Source: Clostridium sp. 1001275B_160808_H3 (GTDB lineage Bacteria; Bacillota; Clostridia; Clostridiales; Clostridiaceae). From it: a stretch of DNA of 29,115 nucleotides. The stretch spans positions 1 to 29,115 of the forward strand of contig NZ_JADNAT010000014.1 in assembly GCF_015550425.1 (NCBI RefSeq), read 5' to 3'. Under the pieces are notes generated by a model. That model searched no databases. It was given only the letters and a program-made list of their open reading frames with translations, and was not told the DNA's origin. Positions within the stretch are counted from its first letter, which is position 1; each line of letters begins with the position of its first letter. Position numbers and translations under genes: made by a program. Below, piece after piece: positions 7,986 to 15,437 of this stretch.

Positions 7986-8110
7986 ACAAAATAATAGAAA
8001 AATAAAGTGAAGTATCATATTATATAAATTCTTCTTAAGTCTTTAAAAATTTAAATCCTTATGATAAAATAGATTGTGAAATAAATTCATAATATTAGGA
8101 GGTGCTTTTT

Positions 8111-8281
8111 ATGGCATTCAAAATAGAAGATTCATGTGTAAACTGTGGTGCTTGCGCTGCAGAATGTCCAGTTAATGCTATAAGCCAAGGAGATACTCAA
8201 TTCGTTATCGATGAGGACACTTGCATAGATTGTGGAAACTGTGCAAATGTTTGTCCAGTAGGAGCTCCAGTACAAGCATAA
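8111..8281 (+). CDS. Ferredoxin, 2[4Fe-4S] clostridial type
   Basis: A 56-aa low-potential electron carrier. It shows two complete cluster motifs: CVNCGACAAECP near residues 9-20 and CIDCGNCANVCP near 38-49, exactly the clostridial ferredoxin arrangement with internal pseudo-twofold symmetry. AGGAGGTG stands before the ATG. The gene is monocistronic: 125 bases separate it from the preceding gene (a TATGAT at 8060-8065 could be its -10), and a strong terminator follows. It can donate electrons to hydrogenase, pyruvate:ferredoxin oxidoreductase partners and similar enzymes; the specific partner cannot be told. Confidence 0.96.
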   Translation: MAFKIEDSCVNCGACAAECPVNAISQGDTQFVIDEDTCIDCGNCANVCPVGAPVQA

Positions 8282-8288
8282 TTTTACA

Positions 8289-8323
8289 TAAAGAACCGCT
8301 AATTATAGCGGTTCTTTATTTTT
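8289..8323. terminator. Bidirectional terminator, ferredoxin and MBL genes
   Basis: TAAAGAACCGCT (8289-8300) pairs perfectly with AGCGGTTCTTTA (8307-8318) around an AATTAT loop, followed by TTTTT. It lies between two convergent genes and touches the stop codon of the minus-strand gene. Confidence 0.9.
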
Positions 8324-8957
8324 ATGCAGATAATAATATTACAGAACATCTATCTTTAAAAGATAAATCATTAGAATATATAGTATTTGTATTATAGGAT
8401 AAAATATTTTTTAATGAAGATAAAAATTTATGAGGCCCATCTAAATAAAAGTATTCAGAAGAGGTTTTAAAAAACATTGGAATTATATATCTAGGTTTTA
8501 AGAGTAAGGCGAGTTTAGCAGCAGAAAAACCATCCAAACAAAAATGACCGCCTATTGGAATAAATAAAAAATCTAAATTAGTTAGCTTATCTAATAAGTC
8601 ATCATCAAGCTGATGTCCTAAGGTGCCAAGATGACAAATTCTAAATTTATCTATGTTTAATAAATATATTATGTTTTCGCCGCGTTTATATCCAGAAATG
8701 TCATCTTTAAATGTTTTATATCCTTCTAATGTGACAAAATCATTTGAAAATGAACAAGCTGAATTTATTAGTATACAGTCTTTATTAACATATTCATTAA
8801 TAATTTCATTATTATGAGTATGACTAAATGTAATTATATCAGGATTTAAATCATATTTTTCTATATAGGGATATATTTGCATTGGATCTAAAAGAATCCT
8901 TTTACCAGTAGAATTTTTTATTAAAAAACTTGTATTATCAATCCATTTAATTTCCAT
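8322..8957 (-). CDS. Metallo-beta-lactamase-fold (UlaG-like) protein with degraded metal site
   Basis: A 211-aa member of the MBL-fold/UlaG-like hydrolase group. Recognisable elements are the N-terminal strand with LLDP, FSHTHNNE at 44-51 (in place of SHxHxDH), HLGTLGH (family HxGDLGH), IPIGGHFCLDG and the late motif IPMFFKT (family IPMHY.T). Thus His46 and His48 remain, but Asp-His of the HxHxDH motif are Asn50-Glu51, the HLGDLGH Asp is Thr, and the C-terminal His is Phe. Normal two-metal catalysis looks unlikely. GAGAGGTGA precedes the ATG. It is transcribed alone, divergent from ctsR and convergent with ferredoxin. Substrate unknown. Confidence 0.83.
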   Translation of the reverse strand: MEIKWIDNTSFLIKNSTGKRILLDPMQIYPYIEKYDLNPDIITFSHTHNNEIINEYVNKDCILINSACSFSNDFVTLEGYKTFKDDISGYKRGENIIYLLNIDKFRICHLGTLGHQLDDDLLDKLTNLDFLFIPIGGHFCLDGFSAAKLALLLKPRYIIPMFFKTSSEYFYLDGPHKFLSSLKNILSYNTNTIYSNDLSFKDRCSVILLSA

Positions 8958-9038
8958 ATTTACTCACCTCTCAATATATAGTTTGGATAAAAAACTTAAT
9001 ATCATTCGCTTTTATTTTAGAAAATAAAATTAGTAAAA

Positions 9039-9067
9039 TGGACATATTAAAATTTATAATATATAAT
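9039..9067 (+). promoter_or_regulatory. Sigma-A promoter of the ctsR-clpC operon
   Basis: TGGACA (9039-9044), a 17-nt spacer and perfect TATAAT (9062-9067). The CtsR box begins four bases after the -10, which confirms this as the operon promoter. Confidence 0.82.
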
Positions 9068-9070
9068 AAA

Positions 9071-9087
9071 AGTCAAAGAAGGTCAAT
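9071..9087 (+). promoter_or_regulatory. CtsR operator
   Basis: AGTCAAA, GAA, GGTCAAT: two heptads with a 3-base spacer, matching the established CtsR consensus RGTCAAA-NNN-RGTCAAA with one mismatch at the last base. It covers the predicted transcription start, so CtsR binding would block initiation. This indicates autoregulated heat-shock control of ctsR and clpC. Confidence 0.93.
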
Positions 9088-9116
9088 TTAAAAAATAGGT
9101 TTAAGAAGGTGTAAAT

Positions 9117-9572
9117 ATGGCAAGAATTTCAGATACAATAGAAAATTTTATTAAAGATATGATAGATGAAGAAAGAGAAAGACAAGTATTAATTCAAAGA
9201 AATGAATTAGCAGATAAATTCTCATGTGCACCATCACAAATCAATTACGTTCTAACAACAAGGTTTACTTATGAAAAAGGTTATATAATAGAAAGTAAAA
9301 GAGGCGGTGGAGGGTGCATAGTAATAAAAAAAATAACATACGATGATAAGGATGAAAGGCTGTCATTAATAAATACTTCGATAGGAGAAAGTATAACATA
9401 TGGAAGCGCATTATCTATACTAGATCATTTAAAAGATACTAAAAATATTACAGAAAAGGAATATGAAATAATAAAGATATCTTTAAATGACAGAACTCTA
9501 GTATCTGTTGAGGATAAAAATAAATTAAGAGCTGATATGTTAAAAGGAATTATTACAGTTATATTATCGTAA
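9117..9572 (+). CDS. ctsR: Transcriptional repressor CtsR
   Basis: Class III heat-shock repressor of clp genes. The 151-aa protein has the family N-terminus (ARISDTIENFIKDMI), a winged helix-turn-helix with SQINYVLTTRFT, and the tetraglycine wing loop in SKRGGGGCI, the known thermosensing element. The C-terminal half is the dimerisation/degradation domain. The CtsR operator lies immediately upstream. AGAAGGTG precedes the ATG. clpC follows after 67 bases with no intervening gene, so mcsA and mcsB, the modulators found between them in Bacillus and many clostridia, are absent here. Confidence 0.97.
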   Translation: MARISDTIENFIKDMIDEERERQVLIQRNELADKFSCAPSQINYVLTTRFTYEKGYIIESKRGGGGCIVIKKITYDDKDERLSLINTSIGESITYGSALSILDHLKDTKNITEKEYEIIKISLNDRTLVSVEDKNKLRADMLKGIITVILS

Positions 9573-9639
9573 AATATTTTAAGTGGCCAAGGTTTATCTG
9601 TGTAGTTGTTAATTTTAGCAATAGGGTATGGAGGTATGT

Positions 9640-12078
9640 ATGATTTTTGGGAAGTTAACAGAGAGGGCACAATTAGTACTAGTAGAGGCTCAAAAAGAGT
9701 CACAATATTTTAAGCACGGATATATAGGAACTGAGCATATTCTTTTAGGGTTGCTAAAAGAAGGTGGTTATGCAAAGCAAGTCCTATATATTAATGGAGC
9801 TACTATTGATAAAGTGAGAAAGCTTATAGAAGATTATCTTGGTTTTGGAGATATAGATATATCAGTAGGTGAGATGTTACTTAATCCTAGAACAAAGAGA
9901 TTATTTGATGATAGTCTAGTAAAAGCAAGAATATATGATCATAATTATATAAATCCAGAGCATATTTTGTTAGCTTTATTAGACGATAAAGAAGGGGTAG
10001 CTTATACGATACTTTCTACATTAAAGTTAGATTTTAAATTAATAAAAACTGATATAAGTAATTATCTATATGATAAGGAAGTAGAGGAAATAAAGATAGA
10101 AGATAAGAATAAGAAAAAAATGGTCAAAACTCCTCTATTAAATCAGTATGGAAGGAATCTAACTATGATGGCTAAGGAAGGAAAATTAGATCCAGTAGTA
10201 GGAAGAGAAAATGAGAATAGAAGAATATTAGAGATACTGTGCAGAAGAATAAAAAATAATCCTTGTTTAATTGGAGAGCCTGGAGTAGGTAAAACAGCAG
10301 TTATTGAAGGATTGGCCCAAAGAATAGTCAATGGAAATGTACCAGAAATACTAAAAGATAAAGTAATAATTTCATTAGATTTAACTTCTATGTTAGCAGG
10401 GGCAAAATATAGAGGAGAATTTGAAGATAGATTAAAAAAAGTAATGGATGAAATAAGAAGTTCTAAAGATATAATAATATTTATAGATGAAATTCATACT
10501 ATTGTTGGAGCGGGGGGAGCTGAAGGTGCCATAGATGCATCAAATATTTTAAAACCTGCCTTAGCAAGAGGAGAAATAAAATGTATAGGTGCTACAACTA
10601 TAGATGAATATAGAAAGCATATAGAAAAAGATTCAGCTTTAGAAAGAAGATTTCAGCCAGTTAGAGTTGAAGAGCCATCAAAAGAAGAAACATTAAATAT
10701 ATTAAAAGTCCTTAGGGAAAGATATGAAGCTCATCATATGGTAAAAATAGAAGATGAAGCTTTAGAAGCAGCTGTAGAGTTATCAGATAGATATATTACA
10801 GATAGATTCATGCCAGATAAGGCTATTGATTTAATTGACGAAGCATCTTCAAAAGTAAGAATAGAGAATCTAATTTCACCACCAGATATAATAAATTTAC
10901 AACTTCAATTAGAGAATAACGATAAAGAAAAAGAAGAAGCAATAAAAAATCAAAACTTTGAAAGAGCAGCCTACTTAAGAGATAAAGAAAAACAATTAAA
11001 GGATAAACTGTATAATTTAAAGATGGATAGGACCGATATTGAATGCAATAATTATATTGTTAACAGGGAACAAGTTGCAAAAGTAGTATCAAGTTGGTCT
11101 AAAATTCCTTTAGAGAAATTAACAGAGCAAGAATCAGAAAAATTATTAAAGCTTGAAGATACACTGCATAAAAGAGTTATAGGGCAAAAAGAAGCTGTAA
11201 AGGCAGTTGCTAAAGCAGTGAGAAGAGCAAGAGTTGGTTTAAAGGATCCTAATAGACCGATAGGAACATTTATATTCTGTGGACCAACAGGGGTTGGGAA
11301 AACAGAACTATCAAATGCATTAGCAGAAGCTATGTTTGGTGATAAGAAAAATTTAATTAGGATAGATATGTCAGAGTATATGGAAAAGCATTCTGTAGCA
11401 AGGCTAATAGGAGCCCCTCCAGGATATATTGGTTATGATGAAGGTGGACAGCTAACAGAAGCAGTAAGAAGAAATCCTTATTCAGTTATATTATTAGATG
11501 AAATAGAAAAGGCTCATCCAGATGTATTTAATATATTATTGCAAATAATGGAGGATGGAAGACTTACAGATAGTAAGGGGAAAATTATAAACTTTAAAAA
11601 TACAATAGTTATAATGACATCTAATGTTGGAGCTCATGATATAAAGAAACAAAATACTTTAGGATTTTCAACTTCAAATAGTTTAGTTGATAGCGAGTAT
11701 GAAAAGATGAAAAAAAATATTATGGAAGAAATTAAGCAGCAATTCAAACCAGAATTTATAAATAGAATTGATGATATAATTGTTTTTCATAAATTAAAAG
11801 ATAGTGATATATTAAAAATTGTAAATTTAATGTTAAATAATACCATAGATAAGCTTAAAGAAAGAAAAATAACAATTAACTTAAATGAAGATAGTAAACA
11901 GTTCCTAGTAAATAAAGGTGTAGATACTAATTATGGTGCAAGGCCATTAAGAAGAATAATAACAAAAGAATTAGAAGATAAGTTAAGTGAAGAGATGTTA
12001 AAAGGTTGCATTAAAGGTGGAGATAATTTAGAAGTATATTGCAATGGAGAGGAACTTTATTTTAAGCATATATCATAG
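9640..12078 (+). CDS. clpC: ATP-dependent Clp protease ATPase subunit ClpC
   Basis: Hsp100 unfoldase that feeds proteins to ClpP. The 812-aa protein has two N-terminal Clp repeats (about 1-145), AAA1 with GEPGVGKTA (about 213) and IIIFIDEIHT (about 280), a middle coiled coil with a UVR-like segment NQNFERAAYLRDKE (about 438), AAA2 with GPTGVGKTE (about 548) and VILLDEIEKAHPD (about 616), and an LGF loop (about 672) for docking ClpP. The N-domain keeps both glutamates corresponding to the phospho-arginine pocket (Glu32 and Glu107). The start is ATG 9640, with GGAGG five bases upstream; the in-frame ATG at 9628 overlaps that site. It is cotranscribed with ctsR. Confidence 0.97.
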   Translation: MIFGKLTERAQLVLVEAQKESQYFKHGYIGTEHILLGLLKEGGYAKQVLYINGATIDKVRKLIEDYLGFGDIDISVGEMLLNPRTKRLFDDSLVKARIYDHNYINPEHILLALLDDKEGVAYTILSTLKLDFKLIKTDISNYLYDKEVEEIKIEDKNKKKMVKTPLLNQYGRNLTMMAKEGKLDPVVGRENENRRILEILCRRIKNNPCLIGEPGVGKTAVIEGLAQRIVNGNVPEILKDKVIISLDLTSMLAGAKYRGEFEDRLKKVMDEIRSSKDIIIFIDEIHTIVGAGGAEGAIDASNILKPALARGEIKCIGATTIDEYRKHIEKDSALERRFQPVRVEEPSKEETLNILKVLRERYEAHHMVKIEDEALEAAVELSDRYITDRFMPDKAIDLIDEASSKVRIENLISPPDIINLQLQLENNDKEKEEAIKNQNFERAAYLRDKEKQLKDKLYNLKMDRTDIECNNYIVNREQVAKVVSSWSKIPLEKLTEQESEKLLKLEDTLHKRVIGQKEAVKAVAKAVRRARVGLKDPNRPIGTFIFCGPTGVGKTELSNALAEAMFGDKKNLIRIDMSEYMEKHSVARLIGAPPGYIGYDEGGQLTEAVRRNPYSVILLDEIEKAHPDVFNILLQIMEDGRLTDSKGKIINFKNTIVIMTSNVGAHDIKKQNTLGFSTSNSLVDSEYEKMKKNIMEEIKQQFKPEFINRIDDIIVFHKLKDSDILKIVNLMLNNTIDKLKERKITINLNEDSKQFLVNKGVDTNYGARPLRRIITKELEDKLSEEMLKGCIKGGDNLEVYCNGEELYFKHIS

Positions 12079-12083
12079 TATAG

Positions 12084-12124
12084 AGAGAAGATTTTCCATT
12101 TGGAGAAATCTTCTCTTGTTTTTA
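12084..12124 (+). terminator. Terminator of ctsR-clpC
   Basis: AGAGAAGATTT (12084-12094) pairs with AAATCTTCTCT (12106-12116), with an extra TCC/GGA pairing inside the loop, followed by TGTTTTTATTT. Confidence 0.88.
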
Positions 12125-12215
12125 TTTATTAATAATTTATTAGGTAACGAGTAATAATATTAAGAGAAGAAAAGTTAAATAAGGATAATTGATAAAAATT
12201 ACTATTTAAAAATAG

Positions 12216-12244
12216 TTGCATTTTAATTTATAGAAGCATATAAT
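12216..12244 (+). promoter_or_regulatory. Sigma-A promoter of trxB-grx-gapN
   Basis: TTGCAT (12216-12221), a 17-nt spacer and perfect TATAAT (12239-12244). Predicted start is about 12251, just upstream of the GC palindrome and 35 bases before the trxB ATG. Confidence 0.75.
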
Positions 12245-12256
12245 TAGATTAAAGAA

Positions 12257-12272
12257 ATACCCCTGGGGGGTA
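12257..12272 (+). promoter_or_regulatory. GC-tract palindrome resembling a CsoR/CstR-family operator
   Basis: TACCCC (12258-12263), TGG, GGGGTA (12267-12272): perfect 6-bp arms around a 3-base centre, starting a few bases after the predicted transcription start and ending next to the ribosome binding site of trxB. An A/T-flanked C-run facing a G-run is the known architecture of CsoR, RcnR and CstR operators. The sequence is conspicuous in a roughly 30 percent GC region. No CsoR-family gene is in the window, so the regulator would act in trans. The assignment is inference. Confidence 0.55.
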
Positions 12273-12285
12273 GAAGGAGCGAGTC

Positions 12286-13221
12286 ATGAGTAAAGAAGTT
12301 AAACATAAAGAGTTAATTATAATCGGTGGTGGACCAGCAGGTTTAACTGCGGCAATATATGCAACAAGAGCTAAGTTAGACATGCTTTTATTAGAAGACC
12401 AAATTCTTGGAGGTCAAGTCAGAAATAGTTATACAATAGAAAATTATCCTGGCTTTAAAAAGGTTTCAGGAACAGAACTTGCTGATTTAATGCAACAGCA
12501 AGCTGAGGAGCTTGGAGCTGAAATAGATGAATTCGATATGGTTGAAAAAGTTGATTTTAGTGGAGAAGAAAAAATAATCGAAACTAATAGTTATTTATAT
12601 AAAACTAAAACTGTAATAATAGCAACAGGTGCAACTCCTAAGAAATTACCTATTCCAAATGAAGGAAAGTTTGCAGGAAAAGGAATTCATTATTGTGCAG
12701 TTTGTGATGGTGCAATGTATGAAGGGAAAATAATCGGAGTTGTAGGTGGAGGAAATTCTGCTTTAGAAGAAGCTCTATTCCTAACTAGATTTGCTTCAAA
12801 GGTAGTTATGATAAGAAGACATGATTACTTTAATGGTGAAAAAGCTACGATTGAAGAAGTTATGAATCATCCTAAGATAGAAGTTTTATTCAATGAAGAT
12901 TTAGTTAATGTAGATGGAAATGACTTTGTAGAAAAAGCTATAATAAAAAATTCTAAAGATGGATCTGAGAAAGAGATACCTATGGATGCTGTATTTGGAT
13001 TTATAGGAACAGTACCAAAAACAGATCATTTCAAGGATTATATAAACTTGACTTCTAATGGTTATATAAAAACTGATGAATGTATGAGAACTAACGTTGA
13101 AGGTGTTTATGCAGCTGGAGATGTTAGGGAAAAAGAATATAGACAAATAACAACTGCTGTTGCAGATGGAACTATAGCAGCATTACAAGCAGAAAAATAC
13201 GTAGTAGAAAGTAAAAAATAA
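12286..13221 (+). CDS. trxB: Thioredoxin-disulfide reductase-like flavoprotein
   Basis: FAD-dependent disulfide reductase of the low-molecular-weight TrxB family (311 aa). Visible are the FAD motif GGGPAGLTAAIYATRA (about 11-26), the redox-active CAVC (Cys137, Cys140), the second nucleotide motif VVGGGNSALEEA (about 151-162) and the FAD-binding YAAGDVREKEYRQ near the C-terminus. The NADPH phosphate-binding motif, usually HRRxxxR, reads IRRHDYFNGE, so the last arginine is missing and cofactor preference (NADPH or NADH) is uncertain. Clostridium pasteurianum has a related NADH-dependent reductase (Cp34) working with a glutaredoxin-like partner (Cp9); the next gene here encodes such a partner. 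GAAGGAG precedes the ATG. Confidence 0.93.
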   Translation: MSKEVKHKELIIIGGGPAGLTAAIYATRAKLDMLLLEDQILGGQVRNSYTIENYPGFKKVSGTELADLMQQQAEELGAEIDEFDMVEKVDFSGEEKIIETNSYLYKTKTVIIATGATPKKLPIPNEGKFAGKGIHYCAVCDGAMYEGKIIGVVGGGNSALEEALFLTRFASKVVMIRRHDYFNGEKATIEEVMNHPKIEVLFNEDLVNVDGNDFVEKAIIKNSKDGSEKEIPMDAVFGFIGTVPKTDHFKDYINLTSNGYIKTDECMRTNVEGVYAAGDVREKEYRQITTAVADGTIAALQAEKYVVESKK

Positions 13222-13259
13222 TTAATGGAGATTTAAAGAAAGATTAGAGGAGAGATAAT

Positions 13260-13487
13260 ATGATAAAAATATATTCAACATCATGGTGCCCATCATGTAT
13301 AAAAGCAAAGAGATTTTTTGAAATGAAGGGATGGGATTATAAAGAGATAAATGTAGCTGATAAGCATGAAGATAGAGAAGAAGTGTTCAAGGTATCAGGT
13401 CAAAGAACTGTACCAGTAATTGATATAGATGGAGAAATAATAGTTGGTTTTGATAAGAATAAGATAGAACTAGCTAAAAATAAGTAA
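13260..13487 (+). CDS. Glutaredoxin-like protein, CPSC active site
   Basis: A 75-aa thioredoxin-fold protein. The active site CPSC lies at residues 9-12 (STSWCPSCIKAKRFF) and the cis-proline is in RTVPVIDI, followed by the C-terminal IIVGFDKNKIEL typical of the small NrdH/Cp9-like glutaredoxins of clostridia. It is the likely electron acceptor of the TrxB-like reductase 38 bases upstream, passing electrons to a peroxiredoxin or other target. AGAGGAGAG precedes the ATG. It is clearly related to the minus-strand gene at 15060-15287, which has CPWC instead. Confidence 0.92.
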   Translation: MIKIYSTSWCPSCIKAKRFFEMKGWDYKEINVADKHEDREEVFKVSGQRTVPVIDIDGEIIVGFDKNKIELAKNK

Positions 13488-13502
13488 TAAGTAGGTGATA
13501 TA

Positions 13503-14963
13503 ATGTTTAGTTGTATAAGAGGAAAAGAAAGAACTTTTAGAAATTTAATAAATGGTGAATGGGTTAGTAGCTCAAGCGAAAAATTTATAGAGATATATTC
13601 ACCAGTTGGAAATTGCTTAGTAGGAAAAGTTCCAGCAATGACTACAGAAGAAGTCGATCTTGCTATAAAAAGTGCGAAAGTAGCTCAAAAGGCGTGGAGA
13701 GATGTTCCAGTTAGTAAGAGATCAGAAATATTATATAAAGCTGCTGATCTATTGGTAGAAAAAGTTGAAGATCTTTCTGATATAATGATGAGAGAAATAG
13801 GTAAAGATAAGAAGAGTGCTGAATCAGAAATATTAAGATCAGCTGATTATATAAAATTTACTGCGGATACAGCAAAGAATTTATCTGGAGAAAGTATACC
13901 AGGGGATAGTTTCCCAGGATTTAAGAGAAATAAAATATCATTAGTTACTAGAGAACCGCTAGGAGTAGTGTTAGCGATATCTCCATTTAACTATCCAATA
14001 AATTTAGCAGCATCAAAAATAGCACCTGCTTTGGTTGCAGGTAATTCTGTAGTTTTAAAGCCAGCTACGCAAGGTAGCTTATGTGGATTATATTTAGCCA
14101 AGGTATTTGAGCAAGCAGGTGTTCCGGCTGGAGTATTAAATACTGTTACAGGAAGAGGTAGTGAAATAGGAGATTATATAGTTACACATCCTGAAATAGA
14201 CTTTATTAACTTTACAGGAAGTACAGAAGTTGGTACTAGGATATCAAGGATAACAACAATGGTTCCATTACTTATGGAACTTGGAGGTAAAGATGCAGCA
14301 ATAGTGTTAGAAGATGCAGATTTAGATCTTGCAGCATCTAATATAGTTGCTGGAGCGTATTCTTATTCAGGTCAAAGATGTACAGCTGTTAAAAGAATTT
14401 TAGTTGTTAATAAAGTAGCTGATAAGCTAGTTGAAAAAGTTAAGGAAAGAGTTGAAAAATTAAAAATAGGAAATCCGTTAGAAGAAGATGTAGATATAGT
14501 TCCACTAATTGACAGTAAATCAGCTGATTTTGTTTGGGAACTTATAGATGATGCAAGAGAAAAAGGTGCTCATTTACTTGTTGGAGGAACTAGAGAAGAA
14601 AATATGATTTACCCAACTCTTTTTGATAATGTAACAACAGATATGAGATTAGCTTGGGAAGAGCCATTCGGACCAGTATTACCTATCATAAGAGTTAAAG
14701 ATAAAGATGAAGCTATAGAAATTGCTAATAGATCAGAATATGGATTACAATCATCTGTATTTACTGAAAATATAAATGAAGCATTCTATGTGGCAGATAG
14801 ATTAGAGGTTGGGACAGTTCAAGTTAATAATAAAACTGAAAGAGGACCAGATCATTTCCCATTCCTAGGAGTTAAAGCTTCAGGAATTGGTACTCAAGGA
14901 ATTAGATATTCAATAGAATCTATGTCAAGACCAAAGGCAACAGTAATTAATTTAGTTAGATAA
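13503..14963 (+). CDS. gapN: NADP-dependent non-phosphorylating glyceraldehyde-3-phosphate dehydrogenase
   Basis: Oxidises glyceraldehyde 3-phosphate directly to 3-phosphoglycerate with NADP+, yielding NADPH and bypassing the ATP-forming step. This 486-aa aldehyde dehydrogenase resembles streptococcal GapN along its whole length, including ISPFNYP, GRGSEIGDYI, INFTGST, ELGGKDAAIVLEDADL (catalytic Glu259), YSGQRCTAVKR (catalytic Cys293), EEPFGPVLPIIRV and the GapN-diagnostic NNKTERGPDHFPF. The N-terminus is about ten residues longer than in streptococcal GapN. AGGTGA precedes the ATG. It starts 15 bases after the glutaredoxin gene, so it is the third gene of the trxB operon and a plausible source of NADPH for reductive reactions. 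Confidence 0.95.
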   Translation: MFSCIRGKERTFRNLINGEWVSSSSEKFIEIYSPVGNCLVGKVPAMTTEEVDLAIKSAKVAQKAWRDVPVSKRSEILYKAADLLVEKVEDLSDIMMREIGKDKKSAESEILRSADYIKFTADTAKNLSGESIPGDSFPGFKRNKISLVTREPLGVVLAISPFNYPINLAASKIAPALVAGNSVVLKPATQGSLCGLYLAKVFEQAGVPAGVLNTVTGRGSEIGDYIVTHPEIDFINFTGSTEVGTRISRITTMVPLLMELGGKDAAIVLEDADLDLAASNIVAGAYSYSGQRCTAVKRILVVNKVADKLVEKVKERVEKLKIGNPLEEDVDIVPLIDSKSADFVWELIDDAREKGAHLLVGGTREENMIYPTLFDNVTTDMRLAWEEPFGPVLPIIRVKDKDEAIEIANRSEYGLQSSVFTENINEAFYVADRLEVGTVQVNNKTERGPDHFPFLGVKASGIGTQGIRYSIESMSRPKATVINLVR

Positions 14964-14970
14964 TCTAATT

Positions 14971-15010
14971 AAAATAGAGGAGTGATAAAATCACTCCTCT
15001 ATTTTATTAT
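14971..15010 (+). terminator. Terminator of trxB-grx-gapN
   Basis: AAAATAGAGGAGTGA (14971-14985) and TCACTCCTCTATTTT (14991-15005) form a perfect 15-bp stem with a TAAAA loop, followed by a T/A-rich tail. The A-run on the left arm may let it work on the other strand too. Confidence 0.9.
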
Positions 15011-15023
15011 ATAGTTTTTATTA

Positions 15024-15048
15024 AAGGGAGATATACTATATCTCCCTT
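15024..15048 (-). terminator. Probable terminator of the minus-strand glutaredoxin gene
   Basis: AAGGGAGATATA (15024-15035) and TATATCTCCCTT (15037-15048) form a near-perfect palindrome, foldable as a 10-bp stem with a 5-base loop. On the minus strand it is followed by a short T-stretch (TTTAAT), 11 bases after the stop codon. The T-tract is weak; the stronger hairpin at 14971-15010 may serve as backup. Confidence 0.6.
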
Positions 15049-15059
15049 ATGTTCAAATA

Positions 15060-15287
15060 TTAAATATTTAAAGCTGAATCTATAGCATTTTTATCAAAAC
15101 CTACAATAATTGTTCCATTTATATCTAAAACAGGAACTCCCATTTGTTTTGATTTGCTAATCATTTCATCTCTAGCAGTCATATCTTCTTGTACATTTAA
15201 ATCTTCAAATTCAACATTAACTGATTTTAAATAATTTTTTGCTTTTACGCACCATGGACAAGAATTTGTACTATAAACTTTAACCAT
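15060..15287 (-). CDS. Glutaredoxin-like protein, CPWC active site
   Basis: A second 75-aa small glutaredoxin-like protein. It has CPWC at residues 9-12 (STNSCPWCVKAKNYL), the cis-proline in MGVPVLDI and IIVGFDKNAIDSA at the C-terminus. It aligns without gaps to the protein at 13260-13487, so the two are paralogues that differ mainly in the active-site dipeptide and the middle helix. AAAGGAG lies ten bases before the ATG. It is monocistronic with its own promoter and converges on gapN. Substrate range cannot be deduced; the CPWC dipeptide may give it a different redox potential. Confidence 0.92.
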   Translation of the reverse strand: MVKVYSTNSCPWCVKAKNYLKSVNVEFEDLNVQEDMTARDEMISKSKQMGVPVLDINGTIIVGFDKNAIDSALNI

Positions 15288-15341
15288 TGGATAAACACTC
15301 CTTTGCTATTATCAATAGATAATTAATATTGTTTAATATAA

Positions 15342-15370
15342 ATTTTACACTATTTCACCATCAAATACAA
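15342..15370 (-). promoter_or_regulatory. Promoter of the minus-strand glutaredoxin gene
   Basis: On the minus strand: TTGTAT (15370-15365), a 17-nt spacer and TAAAAT (15347-15342). Predicted start is about 15335, giving a leader of roughly 48 nt. Confidence 0.5.
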
Positions 15371-15437
15371 TAAATATCCTGTATTTTATTAAAATAAAGA
15401 ATATGGTATTATATCAATGGGAAAATATAAATAAAAT

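Noticed and set aside
9425..9703. Minus-strand ORF spanning the ctsR-clpC junction
   Set aside because: It overlaps two certain genes and their ribosome binding site and has no family features.
15024..15048. Near-perfect palindrome as a repressor operator
   Set aside because: It lies downstream of two convergent genes and folds as a hairpin after a stop codon, so a terminator is more likely.
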